Shown here: in pieces, positions 8,123 through 16,210 of the stretch | Numbering within the stretch: the first letter of the stretch is position 1 | Layout of the letters: each line of letters opens with the position of its first letter | Assembly: GCA_965203855.1 (NCBI GenBank) | Contig: CBDBDN010000005.1 | Span: forward strand, 868,001 to 932,000 | Direction of reading: 5' to 3' | DNA from: Bin87 sp965203855 | GTDB taxonomy: Bacteria > Chloroflexota > Dehalococcoidia > Lucifugimonadales > UBA3495 | Length of the DNA: 64,000 nucleotides | Made by a program: the position numbers and the translations under genes | The notes under the pieces: generated by a model | Seen by the model: only the letters and a program-made list of their open reading frames with translations | What the model was told of the DNA's origin: nothing | Database searches by the model: none

Positions 8123-9262
8123 ATGGTCTCTACCAAAAAGGACAATGTTCTGGTAGTTCTTTCGCTTTCGGGCGGGAACGACGGCCTGAACACTGTCATT
8201 CCCTACAACAACGGGCTGTACCGCGACTATCGCCCCAACCTGGGCGTGCCGTCGGAATCGGTCATTGACCTGAACGGCGAAATCGGGATGCATCCCACGA
8301 TGCGCCCGCTCAAGAAGTACTGGGACGAGGGCAAGCTGGCGATTTTCCTGGGCATCGGCTACGCCAACCCGTCGTACAGCCACTTCCGCAGTATGGACAT
8401 CTGGCATACCTGCGAGCCGGACAGCATCGGCACCGAAGGCTGGCTGGGCCAGGTAATCCACGAGCTGGATCCCAAGAACGAAGGGCAGGGCGTTACCGGC
8501 GTGAACTTTGGCCGCGGCCTGCCGCGCGCGCTGGCCAAGGAAGGCGTGCCGGTTGCTTCCGTGGGCAACCTGGAAACCTACGGCCTGCTCACCGGCATTG
8601 AGGGCGAGGATCAGCGCGCCGAAGCGCTGGATCTGTTCAGCAAGATTTATGCGCCCACCGTGGGGCAGGGCTTCGTCAGCGACTACCTGCGCTCTACCGG
8701 CACCTACGCCCGCATCGGCGCCGACATTCTGGCTACCGCGCCGCCGAAGTACGCTTCCAATGTGGAGTACTCGGCCAGCACCGTCGGCCAGTATATGAAA
8801 AACATCGCGCAGACGCACCTGGCCGACCTGGGCACCCGCGTGCTGTTCACCACCAGCCCCTACAACGGCTTTGACACTCACGCCAACCAGGCGCAGGCGC
8901 ACAGCGCGCTGTGGACGGATGTGTCCGCCAATGTGGACACTTTTATGACCGACCTGCGGGAGCATAACGCCAGCGACAATGTAACGCTGTTTATGTTCTC
9001 CGAGTTCGGGCGCCGCATCGGCGACAACGGCTCCGGCACCGACCATGGCGCCGGCTCCGTGGCATTCGCCATGGGCGAGCAGGTCAAGGGCGGCATCTAC
9101 GGCGTCTATCCGTCGCTGGAACCCGGCGAGCAGGAGGAAGGCGGCAACCTGAAGTCCGGGATGGACTTCCGCCAGGTGTACGCCACCATCCTGGAGGACT
9201 GGATGGGCCTGGACTCCAACCCCATCAACCGGGGCGTCTTTGAGAAGGTGCCCTTCCTGTAG
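8123..9262 (+). CDS. DUF1501 family protein (sulfatase-like fold)
   Basis: 379 residues. The start LVVLSLSGGNDGLNTVIPY is the DUF1501 signature (LvvvfLrGGaDGLntvvP). GIGYANPSYSHFRSMDIWHT, YNGFDTHANQAQAHSALW, MFSEFGRRIGDNGSGTDHGAG and the H/D/G-rich metal-site motifs are all present. The fold is related to alkaline phosphatases and sulfatases. Most family members have a Tat signal; this one begins almost at the catalytic core, so no export is predicted. ATG 8123 follows a GGAGGA box 122 bp after DUF1800, consistent with an operon. Confidence 0.88.
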   Translation: MVSTKKDNVLVVLSLSGGNDGLNTVIPYNNGLYRDYRPNLGVPSESVIDLNGEIGMHPTMRPLKKYWDEGKLAIFLGIGYANPSYSHFRSMDIWHTCEPDSIGTEGWLGQVIHELDPKNEGQGVTGVNFGRGLPRALAKEGVPVASVGNLETYGLLTGIEGEDQRAEALDLFSKIYAPTVGQGFVSDYLRSTGTYARIGADILATAPPKYASNVEYSASTVGQYMKNIAQTHLADLGTRVLFTTSPYNGFDTHANQAQAHSALWTDVSANVDTFMTDLREHNASDNVTLFMFSEFGRRIGDNGSGTDHGAGSVAFAMGEQVKGGIYGVYPSLEPGEQEEGGNLKSGMDFRQVYATILEDWMGLDSNPINRGVFEKVPFL

Positions 9263-9303
9263 GCCGCCCAGCGACCGGCTGCTGCCCGACAGCCTACCGG
9301 CGC

Positions 9304-9343
9304 CGCGCCCTCTTGCCGTCTCTATGGCAGCGGAGAGGGCGCG
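9304..9343 (+). terminator. Intercistronic hairpin
   Basis: A 10-bp perfect stem (CGCGCCCTCT with its complement) and a 20-nt loop between the DUF1501 and NHL genes. It lacks a T-run and could be a weak terminator or an mRNA-processing or stability structure. Confidence 0.4.
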
Positions 9344-9406
9344 GGACGCCGGCATTCCGACAATTCCACAATTCCCGACTAACGAAACGCAACGAGAGGA
9401 AAGTCT

Positions 9407-10411
9407 ATGAGCACCCATCTGTTTGGCCTCGTGGACACTGCCTTTACCTATAGCCATTCCATTGGCCGCAACGAGTTCAATGGCACCGGGTTCCGCAATC
9501 CGGTGGACATGGCTATTGACGACGAAGGCAAAGTCTATGTACTCAACCGATCCTACGAAAACCGGCCCGACGGCGTACACGCCACCATCGCGACGCTGGA
9601 CGAGCAGTTCGTAGGCGAATTCAGCAAGTTCGGCGAAGCGCCGGGCGATATGTACTGGCCGACTTCGTGCGCGCTGGACGCCGCCGGCAACCTGTATGTC
9701 GCCGACGAATGGCTGAACCGCATCACCATTTATGACGGCGACGGCGAATATCTGCGCCACTGGGGCGAGCAGGGCGACGGCCCCGGCCAGTTCAACGCCC
9801 CCTCCGGCATCACCATTGACGGCAGTACGCTGTGGCTGGTGGACAGCAAGAACCACCGCGTGCAGAGCTACGGGCTGGACGGCGCTTTCAAGAGCCAGTT
9901 CGGCGGGTTCGGCAGCGGCAACGGGGAGTTCAACCTGCCCTGGGGCATCTGCCTGGACAAAGACGGCCTGATTTATGTTGCCGACTGGCGCAATGATCGC
10001 ATCCAGCAGTTCACGCAAAGCGGCGAATGGCAGGCCACTTTCGGGATGAGCGGCAACGGCCCCGGCCAGTTCAAGCGTCCCAACGCCGTGTTTGTGGACA
10101 ACGACGGCGACATCTATGTGTGCGACCGGGAGAACGACCGGGTGCAGATACTGGCGCCCGACGGCCGGTTCCGCGCGCAGCTGAAAGGCGATCATCAGAT
10201 TTCGGCGTGGGGCAAGAGCAAGCTCAACTCCAACCCGGATATGATTCGCCAGCGGACGATGGCGATTACGCACGACGGGGGGGCTTACGAAAAAGCATTC
10301 GCCAACCCCTGCTCCGTCCGCGTAACCCCGGAAGGCCAGGTTGCGGTGCTGGACCACACCCGCGGCCGCATCCAGGTCTATCAAAAGGAAAAGGAGCCGG
10401 TGCTGCTGTAA
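9407..10411 (+). CDS. NHL-repeat six-bladed beta-propeller protein
   Basis: 334 residues made of NHL-type blades. Repeated motifs such as GFRNPVDMAIDDEGKVYVLN, WPTSCALDAAGNLYVADEWLNRI, FNAPSGITIDGSTLWLVDSKN and FNLPWGICLDKDGLIYVADW recur about every 45-50 residues. Each carries the P.g...d..G.lyVaD..n.ri pattern. NHL propellers are binding scaffolds or, in some cases, lyase or esterase cores; no catalytic signature stands out. There is no signal peptide. GAGAGGAAA precedes ATG 9407. The co-directional position after DUF1800 and DUF1501 suggests related function, and a strong terminator closes the cluster. Confidence 0.85.
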   Translation: MSTHLFGLVDTAFTYSHSIGRNEFNGTGFRNPVDMAIDDEGKVYVLNRSYENRPDGVHATIATLDEQFVGEFSKFGEAPGDMYWPTSCALDAAGNLYVADEWLNRITIYDGDGEYLRHWGEQGDGPGQFNAPSGITIDGSTLWLVDSKNHRVQSYGLDGAFKSQFGGFGSGNGEFNLPWGICLDKDGLIYVADWRNDRIQQFTQSGEWQATFGMSGNGPGQFKRPNAVFVDNDGDIYVCDRENDRVQILAPDGRFRAQLKGDHQISAWGKSKLNSNPDMIRQRTMAITHDGGAYEKAFANPCSVRVTPEGQVAVLDHTRGRIQVYQKEKEPVLL

Positions 10412-10434
10412 AAGCGGCAGCCGACACCGGACCC

Positions 10435-10477
10435 AAAGAACGCCGCCGGCGGGTTTATCCTGCCGGCGGCGTTCTTT
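10435..10477. terminator. Strong bidirectional hairpin terminator
   Basis: A 16-bp perfect stem (AAAGAACGCCGCCGGC with its complement) and an 11-nt loop. The flanking A and T runs are part of the stem, so it can end transcription from both the NHL gene (plus) and the PaREP1-like gene (minus), whose stop codon overlaps it. Confidence 0.85.
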
Positions 10478-10721
10478 AGGGTTGCGGGGTTAGCCGAAGC
10501 AGGCGGGATATAAGCAGCTCGGTACTGATTCGCATAATTGCGGCCTTGAAAGACCCATGACTGTCAATGGGCCAATTCCGGGCAACGGCAACGGACATTA
10601 TGGCGTGGGCCGCCGCGCCCCACAGCAGCTCGGAGGCGATCGGCAGATCGCCGGCGTCAAATTCGCGTTGCGCCCGCTCCACAAGCCGCCGGGATTCCTG
10701 TGCGTGTTCGGCGGACTGCAT
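10476..10721 (-). CDS. Short PaREP1/HEPN-like protein, probably C-terminally truncated
   Basis: 81 residues. LPIASELLWGAAAHAIMSVAVARNWPIDSHGSF matches the PaREP1-like helical core also seen in the gene at 14839 (LWGAAAHAIKAAAETRGWEHHAHAL). Full-length relatives continue with a helix bearing a LH..FY motif; here the protein stops after about 75 residues, at the terminator. It may be a remnant or a short variant. Its ATG overlaps the stop of the upstream gene in a TAATG arrangement, implying coupled translation. No function is known. Confidence 0.6.
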   Translation of the reverse strand: MQSAEHAQESRRLVERAQREFDAGDLPIASELLWGAAAHAIMSVAVARNWPIDSHGSFKAAIMRISTELLISRLLRLTPQP

Positions 10722-11104
10722 TATGCGGCTCCCGGCAGGTTATGCATCCGTTCCAGGAAACAGCCGACTGCCCAGCAGTCCATTTCAATCTCCCCCTCAA
10801 TGATGTCGCTGTAGCGGTAGCGGATTTTGTCGGGCAGTCCGGTGGCGTGCAGGTAAGACCCCATCAGGTTGAGTTCGTCGTTGTCCAGTTTTCCAAGAAC
10901 GGCGTAGGTTTCATCCTGCGTTTTACAGGGCCAGCCGCGCTGTTTCGCCGCCTTGATGACGGCGTTATGGGCGGCGTCGCGCAGGATTTCGGCGCCAAGC
11001 ATCATATTGTGGACGGCGAACTGCTGCGCGGCTTCGGCTACCGGGCCGTCCTGAGGCAGCTCAATGTTTTGCAGTACCAATGGCGGGGGAAAAGGCGACA
11101 GCAT
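10721..11104 (-). CDS. PaREP1/HEPN-like helical protein
   Basis: 127 residues, mainly helical: VAEAAQQFAVHNMMLGAEILRDAAHNAVIKAAKQRGWPCKT, then LGKLDNDELNLMGSYLHATGLPDKIRYRYSDIIEGEIEMDCWAVGCFLERM. The spacing of the DAAHNAVIKAAKQRGW segment parallels the WGAAAHAIKAAAETRGW core of the other PaREP1-like genes here, but similarity is weak. ATG 11104 is preceded by GGAGGAAT and lies 2 nt after the upstream stop. It is co-transcribed with the short protein downstream. Confidence 0.6.
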   Translation of the reverse strand: MLSPFPPPLVLQNIELPQDGPVAEAAQQFAVHNMMLGAEILRDAAHNAVIKAAKQRGWPCKTQDETYAVLGKLDNDELNLMGSYLHATGLPDKIRYRYSDIIEGEIEMDCWAVGCFLERMHNLPGAA

Positions 11105-11106
11105 GG

Positions 11107-11478
11107 TTATTCCTCCGGGCCGGCGGGCATTCCGGCGTCGATCCAGGCGGCGATTTCGGCGGCCTCGCTGCGGGACAGGAACGGCCCGCGCAGCGGCATC
11201 CGGCCAAAAGTGCCGCAGCCCAGCCGCAGCGACCGCACCAGATGCGTTTCTGCCCCCGGCTTGCCCGGTTCTATGGACGGGTAGCCGTTCAATACCGAGT
11301 TCGCCAGCTCCTCCGGCGTCGCCCACCAGTATTCGTGGATGCCGGGGTAAGGCTGGCGTCCATGGCGCTCAATCCAGCGTTCCATTATGCCGTCCAGCAG
11401 TTCCTTGACGCGGGGCCAATAAACGGGAGCAGGAGCAGCGGCGGCGGTATCGGCATTCGCATTGGCATCGGTAGTCAT
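11107..11478 (-). CDS. Hypothetical protein, 123 aa
   Basis: Not recognised. After an Ala-rich low-complexity start (residues 1-18) come VKELLDGIMERWIERHGRQ, IHEYWWATPEELANSVLNGY, HLVRSLRLGCGTFGRMPLRG and a closing EIAAWIDAGMPAGP. The last motif resembles the end of c-type cytochrome-like planctomycete modules, but no CxxCH haem motif is present, so that resemblance is not evidence of a cytochrome. The start at 11478 has a GGAGAA box; an upstream in-frame extension looks non-coding. It is the first gene of a tightly packed minus-strand trio. Confidence 0.5.
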   Translation of the reverse strand: MTTDANANADTAAAAPAPVYWPRVKELLDGIMERWIERHGRQPYPGIHEYWWATPEELANSVLNGYPSIEPGKPGAETHLVRSLRLGCGTFGRMPLRGPFLSRSEAAEIAAWIDAGMPAGPEE

Positions 11479-11587
11479 AAGCGGCGGTTCTCCATAAGTA
11501 GGATGACGGAAGCGAGATGACGGATGACAGGCGTCGGGCGATCGATGGCAGCGGATACGGACGGGATGGGGACGGTGCGGTGCGGCG

Positions 11588-12079
11588 CTAACGCGGATGC
11601 TCTTGCACCGATGCGCGCCGCAGCAGTTCCAGGGCATGGGGCAGCACGGGCAGCACGACATCCAGGCATTCGCCGACGCCGCGCGGACTGCCCGGCAGCG
11701 TAATAATCAGCGTTTGGCCGCGGATGCCGGCTACGGAACGGCTCAACATCGCCATCGGAGTGAACTGCATCGTCTGCATCCGCATGGCTTCGGCGATGCC
11801 GGGCACTTCCCGGTCAATGACGGAAAGGGCGGCTTCGGGGGTAACATCGCGCGGGCCCATTCCGGTGCCGCCGGTGGTAACAATCAGGTCAACACTGCCG
11901 GCGTCGGCCAATTCGCTGATGCGGCGGGCGATTTGCTCGGCATCGTCGTCAACGATTTCGTAATGCGCTTCCGCGTAATCGGGCGGCGGCAGTTTGTCGC
12001 GGATGGCCGGGCCGCCGGCGTCATCGCGCGCGCCGCGCGCCCCGGAGCTGCTAATGGTAAGGATAGCGAATTGGTACAT
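11588..12079 (-). CDS. mog: Molybdopterin adenylyltransferase-like protein (MoaB/MogA family)
   Basis: 163 residues with the MogA/MoaB fold: FAILTISSSGARGARDDAGGP at the start, the nucleotide-binding DLIVTTGGTGMGPRDVTPEA (TTGGTG), and LIITLPGSPRGVGECLDVVLP (LPGSP). The family adenylates molybdopterin before molybdenum insertion. It fits the modABC transporter and the sulfite-oxidase-family enzyme found 7-11 kb downstream. The start was set at ATG 12079 because family members begin two or three residues before the first strand. MoaB and MogA cannot be told apart here. Confidence 0.85.
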   Translation of the reverse strand: MYQFAILTISSSGARGARDDAGGPAIRDKLPPPDYAEAHYEIVDDDAEQIARRISELADAGSVDLIVTTGGTGMGPRDVTPEAALSVIDREVPGIAEAMRMQTMQFTPMAMLSRSVAGIRGQTLIITLPGSPRGVGECLDVVLPVLPHALELLRRASVQEHPR

Positions 12080-12223
12080 CAGACGCACCGCTGACGCCGG
12101 CAAGGCGGGCAGTCAGGTATTGGATTCAGCGCGGCGGCGGCCGGCTCTGGGCAATCATATCATACTGCGGCTGTAGCGTTCACTCCGTCTTGACCGGATA
12201 GGAATGGACGGGATGGCCGGCGG

Positions 12224-12302
12224 ATTCCGGCTTGCGCCGGAATGACGGGGGTAATCGGAATGACGGGGGTAATCGGAATGACGGGGGTAAGTCGGAATGA
12301 CG
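12224..12302. repeat. REP-like hairpin plus 18-bp tandem repeats
   Basis: A hairpin at 12224-12243 (ATTCCGGC-TTGC-GCCGGAAT) is followed by about three copies of an 18-bp unit, AATGACGGGGGTAATCGG. The first bases of the unit (AATGACGG) are the outer edge of the hairpin element. The rest of the 12080-12431 gap holds only the cyclophilin promoter. Confidence 0.8.
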
Positions 12303-12331
12303 GGAATTATGCCGGATAGCCGGGCCGGATT

Positions 12332-12340
12332 TGGTATAAT
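12332..12340 (+). promoter_or_regulatory. Extended -10 promoter (TGG TATAAT)
   Basis: TGGTATAAT about 90 bp before the cyclophilin start, immediately after the tandem repeat array. No good -35 is visible. Confidence 0.55.
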
Positions 12341-12431
12341 CGCCGGCGGTTGGCGCAATCCGCGCCGCCGGTCCGTTTCCGTCTCTGCCGGAACATCCGG
12401 CACAGAACACGAACCTAAGGAGCAAACCGCT

Positions 12432-12971
12432 ATGCCGTCGTCCAAGCAATACCCGAACCCGCCCGGCCTGGTCATTGAGGCCGACAAGCGCTATCACGCC
12501 GTCATCAAAACCGACCAGGGCGATATGACGATTGAGCTGCTTTCGGAAGTGGCGCCGCGGGCGGTCAACAATTTCGTCTTTCTGGCGCGGGACGGGTTTT
12601 ACGAGGACAACCAGTTCCACCGGGTCATCAGGGGTTTTATGATACAGGCGGGCTGCCCGCGCGGCGACGGCACCGGCGGGCCGGGCTACCGCTTTCAGGA
12701 CGAGGCGGTAACGCGTCCCTATGTGCGCGGCACGCTGGCTATGGCCAATGCCGGCCCCAATACCAACGGCAGCCAGTGGTTTATCGTGCATGGCGACAAT
12801 GTGGGGCTGCCGCCCAACTACACGATATTCGGCGCCCTGACCGACGGGGATGATGTGCTGGACGCGCTGGCGACGGCGCCGGTGCGCGCCAGCCGCGGCG
12901 GTGAAAACTCGCAGCCTGCCGAGCGGCTGGCCATCCACAACATTGAGATTACGGAAACCGATTTGGGGTGA
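12432..12971 (+). CDS. Peptidyl-prolyl cis-trans isomerase, cyclophilin type
   Basis: 179 residues covering a whole cyclophilin domain: GDMTIELLSEVAPRAVNNFVFLARDGFYEDNQFHRVIRGFMIQAG (catalytic Arg in FHRVIRGFMIQ), then GTLAMANAGPNTNGSQWFI with the substrate-binding residues, and YTIFGALTDGDDVLDALA. It accelerates proline isomerisation during folding. No signal peptide or lipobox is present, so it is probably cytoplasmic. ATG 12432 follows TAAGGAG with good spacing, and the upstream in-frame codons read as untranslated leader. Confidence 0.93.
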   Translation: MPSSKQYPNPPGLVIEADKRYHAVIKTDQGDMTIELLSEVAPRAVNNFVFLARDGFYEDNQFHRVIRGFMIQAGCPRGDGTGGPGYRFQDEAVTRPYVRGTLAMANAGPNTNGSQWFIVHGDNVGLPPNYTIFGALTDGDDVLDALATAPVRASRGGENSQPAERLAIHNIEITETDLG

Positions 12972-13006
12972 GGCAGCCGCGCTCTGGCAGCCGCTGGCGG
13001 CGCTGG

Positions 13007-13026
13007 ATTCCGGCTTGCGCCGGAAT
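13007..13026. repeat. REP-like hairpin (single copy)
   Basis: ATTCCGGC-TTGC-GCCGGAAT followed by GACGG, between the convergent cyclophilin and MFS genes. It may double as a convergent terminator. Confidence 0.8.
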
Positions 13027-13077
13027 GACGGTTGGGGATATGGCCGGATGGCGGCAGTATGCCGGGTTTAGTCCGGT

Positions 13078-14493
13078 CTAACGGGCGCCGGAGCCGGCCG
13101 GTCTTGGGGATGCGGTCGCTGCTGCGCCGCCGTCTCCGTCTGCCGCTGCCGGCAGACGGGGGCGGCGGGCGAACAGGAAGCACACCCCGCCGGCGTAGTT
13201 GCAGGCGGCCAGTACCAGCAACGCCGTAGTGTAAGTTCCCTGCCAGTCGTACATATAGCCGGCAAAGGGGCTGGATATTAGCAGCAGGCCATTCATCGGA
13301 ATGGTGCTGAGGCCCAGTATCTTGCCGAAGTTGCCCCGTCCGAAGTATTCGCCCCGGATTGAGGTAGTCAGCGGGTTGCGCCCGCCGAACCCGATGCCGA
13401 AAATGACGGCGAAAGTGTAGAACATCCAAAGCTCGCTGCTGTAAGTAAGCAGCAGGACGGCGGTGGCCTGTATCGTAGTGAAAACGAACAGGCCGATGCG
13501 CTTGGGAAAACGGTCGCCGATATAACCGCCCAGCGGCTGCGCGAACATTGAAACTACGGTGTAGAGGATTACTACCGTGCCGGCGTACTGCTCAAAGCCG
13601 GCGTCTTTCAGCAGCAGCCCCAGATGCGTAAAGATGGCCAGGATAATCATACTGGTCAATCCGTGTCCGACGGCAATCAGCCAGAAAGCCGAAGTGCGGA
13701 TGGCCTGCTGCGCGGTCAGCCCTTGGGCGATGGCCGGCGCGCGCCCGCCTCGGGTTGACGGAGCGGCGGCGCCGTCCGGGTACAGCCCCATATCCTCGGG
13801 GCGGTTGCGGATAATCAGCGCCAGCGGGACGGCGGCGGCAAAGATGATGACGGCCAAGGCCAGTGCCACGCCTTCCCAGCCCAGGATGTAGCCGATGCTC
13901 AATGTTTGCTGCGTGAACGGGATGCCGATGCTGCCGTTGATGCCCAGGTCAATCAGAGGGATGACGATGAGGGCGCCGCCGCGGCTCATAAAGTTGGCCC
14001 AGCCCATCGCCGAGGCCATCCGGCGGGAAAACCAGTTGTTGATGGTAGTCATCATCGGCACCCAGCTGCCCAGCCCCTGCCCCAGCGCCATCACCATATA
14101 GGCGAAGTAGAACATATAAAGCGGCGCGACCGGCCAGAATCCGGCGTCGATTTGCCAGAAAAAGAGGAAGCCGATGCCCAGGATGATGAACCCCATCAGC
14201 ACCATCAGGCGCCCGCCCATCTTGTCGGTGAGGTAGCCTTCCAGCGGCCCCATCAGGCCGCCCTCAATACGGGTTAGAGTCAGGGCGAGGGAGAGCTGGC
14301 CGCGCGGCCACATAAAATGCTTTTCCAGCGCTACGGCCCACAGCGTCATTGCGTGGAACAGCGGCACGGTGGCAATGGTCATCACGAAGCCGGTAGCGGC
14401 TACGATGTACCAGCCATAGTAGATGCGGGGCGCATGGGAGCGGTCGGACGCGCCGGGGCCGGCGGGTCCAGGCGGTGTAAATTGAGCAGCCAT
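13078..14493 (-). CDS. MFS transporter (oxalate/formate antiporter-like)
   Basis: 471 residues with about twelve hydrophobic segments in two halves, separated by a cytoplasmic loop around 235-265 (RNRPEDMGLYPDG, characteristic of the OxlT/MCT-like branch). The N-terminal half has YYGWYIVAATGFVMTI and the loop GYLTDKMGGRLMVLMG (the MFS A-motif position). The C-terminal half has GGYIGDRFPKRIGLF. MFS members of this branch export or exchange small monocarboxylates. The substrate cannot be predicted. The C-terminus is Ala/Gly-rich and probably disordered. Confidence 0.85.
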   Translation of the reverse strand: MAAQFTPPGPAGPGASDRSHAPRIYYGWYIVAATGFVMTIATVPLFHAMTLWAVALEKHFMWPRGQLSLALTLTRIEGGLMGPLEGYLTDKMGGRLMVLMGFIILGIGFLFFWQIDAGFWPVAPLYMFYFAYMVMALGQGLGSWVPMMTTINNWFSRRMASAMGWANFMSRGGALIVIPLIDLGINGSIGIPFTQQTLSIGYILGWEGVALALAVIIFAAAVPLALIIRNRPEDMGLYPDGAAAPSTRGGRAPAIAQGLTAQQAIRTSAFWLIAVGHGLTSMIILAIFTHLGLLLKDAGFEQYAGTVVILYTVVSMFAQPLGGYIGDRFPKRIGLFVFTTIQATAVLLLTYSSELWMFYTFAVIFGIGFGGRNPLTTSIRGEYFGRGNFGKILGLSTIPMNGLLLISSPFAGYMYDWQGTYTTALLVLAACNYAGGVCFLFARRPRLPAAADGDGGAAATASPRPAGSGAR

Positions 14494-14678
14494 AGACGGG
14501 CGGAACGGGGAAAGGCCAAGTCGGGGAAAGACGCCGCGGCACAGCAGGATTAGCGACGCCGGCGGAATAATCTATCATAGCCGGCGCCGAATAGGGATAC
14601 AAGGCGATAAAGGTTGATTATTAATATCATCAAAGCGGGGGGTGTTGGCATGGATGAAAGGGATGGACGGGATTTTGG

Positions 14679-14803
14679 ATTCCGGCTTGCGCCGGAATGA
14701 CGGTTTGGGGGTTCGGAATGACGGTTTGGGGTTCGGGATGACGGTATAGGGTTGGAATGACGGTTGGGGGGGCGGGATGACGGTATAGGATTGGAATGAC
14801 GGT
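14679..14803. repeat. REP-like hairpin with degenerate GGAATGACGGT array
   Basis: A hairpin at 14679-14698 is followed by five or six imperfect units of 18-24 bp, each carrying GGAATGACGGT or GGGATGACGGT. The array occupies most of the 14494-14838 gap; no gene is visible there. Confidence 0.8.
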
Positions 14804-14838
14804 TAGATTGTCGGCGACATCTTGCGTATTGGGGCAAG

Positions 14839-15288
14839 ATGGGCTACTATTATTTTGCTGCCGCCAGCGGTTTGGCGGCCTATCCGACGCCAATGCCATC
14901 TATGATGACAACCGCGCCTACTGCAACTGCCGCCGATACCATCGCTTACCATTGGGGGCGCAGCTGGCATTTCTGGGATTTGGTGGACGATGAGCTGGCG
15001 CGGGGCGAGCTGGAGGAAGCCGGCAATAAATTGTGGGGCGCCGCCGCCCACGCCATCAAAGCTGCCGCCGAAACACGGGGTTGGGAACATCACGCCCACG
15101 CCTTGCTGGAGGAGGCGGTTGACCGGCTGATCCACGAGGCAGGAGCGCCGTTGCATATTTGGGGGCAGTACATGATGGCGTCGGCCTATCATCGCCGCTT
15201 TTACGGCAATCCCCCGGACGCCGGCAAAATCCGCAATGGCAAGGAACTGATCGCTGAATTCATCCGCACCTTGGAAAGCTTGGAGTGA
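14839..15288 (+). CDS. PaREP1/HEPN-like helical protein
   Basis: 149 residues. After a poorly conserved start, HWGRSWHFWDLVDDELARG leads into LEEAGNKLWGAAAHAIKAAAETRGWEHHAHALLEEAVDRLI and then YMMASAYHRRFYGN. This order (aggregated helices, W/GAA.HA.KA.A..RGW, and A..LH..FY-like) fits PaREP1-type four-helix proteins, a family of unknown function often thought HEPN-like. The start could be 14839 or one of the ATGs at 14893-14905, since no clear ribosome-binding site favours one. Its stop lies 4 nt before the likely ATG of the next gene. Confidence 0.65.
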   Translation: MGYYYFAAASGLAAYPTPMPSMMTTAPTATAADTIAYHWGRSWHFWDLVDDELARGELEEAGNKLWGAAAHAIKAAAETRGWEHHAHALLEEAVDRLIHEAGAPLHIWGQYMMASAYHRRFYGNPPDAGKIRNGKELIAEFIRTLESLE

Positions 15289-15314
15289 AAATATGACTGC
15301 CTTTCTGAATTCTA

Positions 15315-15323
15315 CCCCCCCCC
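15315..15323 (+). other. Homopolymeric C9 tract at a gene 5' end (candidate contingency tract)
   Basis: Nine consecutive C residues lie 22 bp after an ATG (15293) that has a well-spaced GGAG site. From that ATG the present frame ends after 13 codons. One additional C, or two fewer, would fuse it to the secreted-protein frame. The tract could be a slipped-strand switch or a sequencing error. Confidence 0.55.
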
Positions 15324-15348
15324 AGATTATGTAAATCAAACCCGGCCT

Positions 15349-15906
15349 TTGGCATGGCTGCGTCTCGGCAAGATTGCCGTTTTCAGCGTGCTGGCCGTTC
15401 TGGCCGCTGCGGGCGGGCTGGCGTTTCCCGGCGGTGATGCGGCGGCGCAGGGCGCGCAAGGCGGGTACACTTACACCTCGCGGGTTTGCCAGGAATACGG
15501 CCAGCAGCCGCGCTGGTACAATGTGCGGGACGGGCAAGCGGCTTACAACGGCGGCAACAGCGACAGCGGCTGGCTGATTGTGCTGGAACACGGCGGAGGG
15601 GTTCCCGCCCGGTGGGTGGGAGTGAGCGCGGACATAGCCCTCCCAGGCACAACTCTTAGTTTCGGAACCCACTACGGGGATGGCACGGATTTCGTACTAC
15701 GGGCAACCGCCTCTGAGTACCTGCCAAACCCGTGGCGAGTAGTCGTTGCCGGGCAGTTTGCGAAAATACGCAACAACGGCGACGACAGTGATTATGTTCG
15801 CATTGTCACCCCAGGTGGATACGCCGTAAATCGTTACAACAAGCTTCACGACGCCCTCCCGGGCGGTCAATATGTCCGCTGGGCGCATATCGCGTGGTGC
15901 CGGTAG
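15349..15906 (+). CDS. Secreted hypothetical protein, possibly phase-variable
   Basis: 185 residues from a TTG at 15349. Residues 5-35 form a signal peptide (IAVFSVLAVLAAAGGLAF, cleavage near DAAAQ-GAQ). The mature part has paired cysteines (one near its start, one two residues from the end) and many Tyr, Trp and Gly residues, suggesting an extracellular beta-rich domain. I do not recognise the family. The TTG has no ribosome-binding site. A better start, ATG 15293 with GGAG at 7-nt spacing, is out of frame by one base across the C9 tract. The gene directly follows the PaREP1-like gene and ends before a clear terminator. Confidence 0.65.
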   Translation: MAWLRLGKIAVFSVLAVLAAAGGLAFPGGDAAAQGAQGGYTYTSRVCQEYGQQPRWYNVRDGQAAYNGGNSDSGWLIVLEHGGGVPARWVGVSADIALPGTTLSFGTHYGDGTDFVLRATASEYLPNPWRVVVAGQFAKIRNNGDDSDYVRIVTPGGYAVNRYNKLHDALPGGQYVRWAHIAWCR

Positions 15907-15965
15907 CGGGCGAACTGCCGCCGCAATCCGGGTTTGGCGCCACGGCGACGGCGTCTGATTTCCCT

Positions 15966-16000
15966 GCGGCCGGCTTGGCCAAGCCGGCCGCGTTTCTTTA
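15966..16000 (+). terminator. Rho-independent terminator
   Basis: A perfect 26-nt palindrome centred on CTTGGCCAAG with a GCGGCCGG-type stem, followed by GTTTCTTTAT. It ends the secreted-protein transcript. Confidence 0.8.
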
Positions 16001-16112
16001 TAGACGGTTTATCTATAAGCCCGTCATTCGGGCGCAAGCCGGAATCCCATGCGCTCTGGCGGAGCGCATGGATTCGTTGACCGCTGCTGAGCAATTCCGG
16101 GCAATCAGGCCC

Positions 16113-16142
16113 TTGCGCGTGTTAGAACTTTTATTCTATAAT
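16113..16142 (+). promoter_or_regulatory. Sigma70-type promoter of the zinc-ribbon/RuvC-like operon
   Basis: TTGCGC and TATAAT separated by 18 bp, about 65 bp before the first start codon. Confidence 0.6.
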
Positions 16143-16210
16143 GTGGGGCGGCGGCTCCCTAACGCATAGCTGGGCTGCTCATCATCCGGTTGGCCAGGGA
16201 GTTGATAGCA

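Noticed and set aside
8090..10384. A 764-residue open frame on the minus strand
   Set aside because: It is antisense to the DUF1501 and NHL genes and reflects the high GC and codon bias of those genes; no domain is visible.
11107..11478. A cytochrome c assignment for the 123-residue protein
   Set aside because: The ending AAWIDAGMP resembles a cytochrome-associated module, but no CxxCH motif is present.
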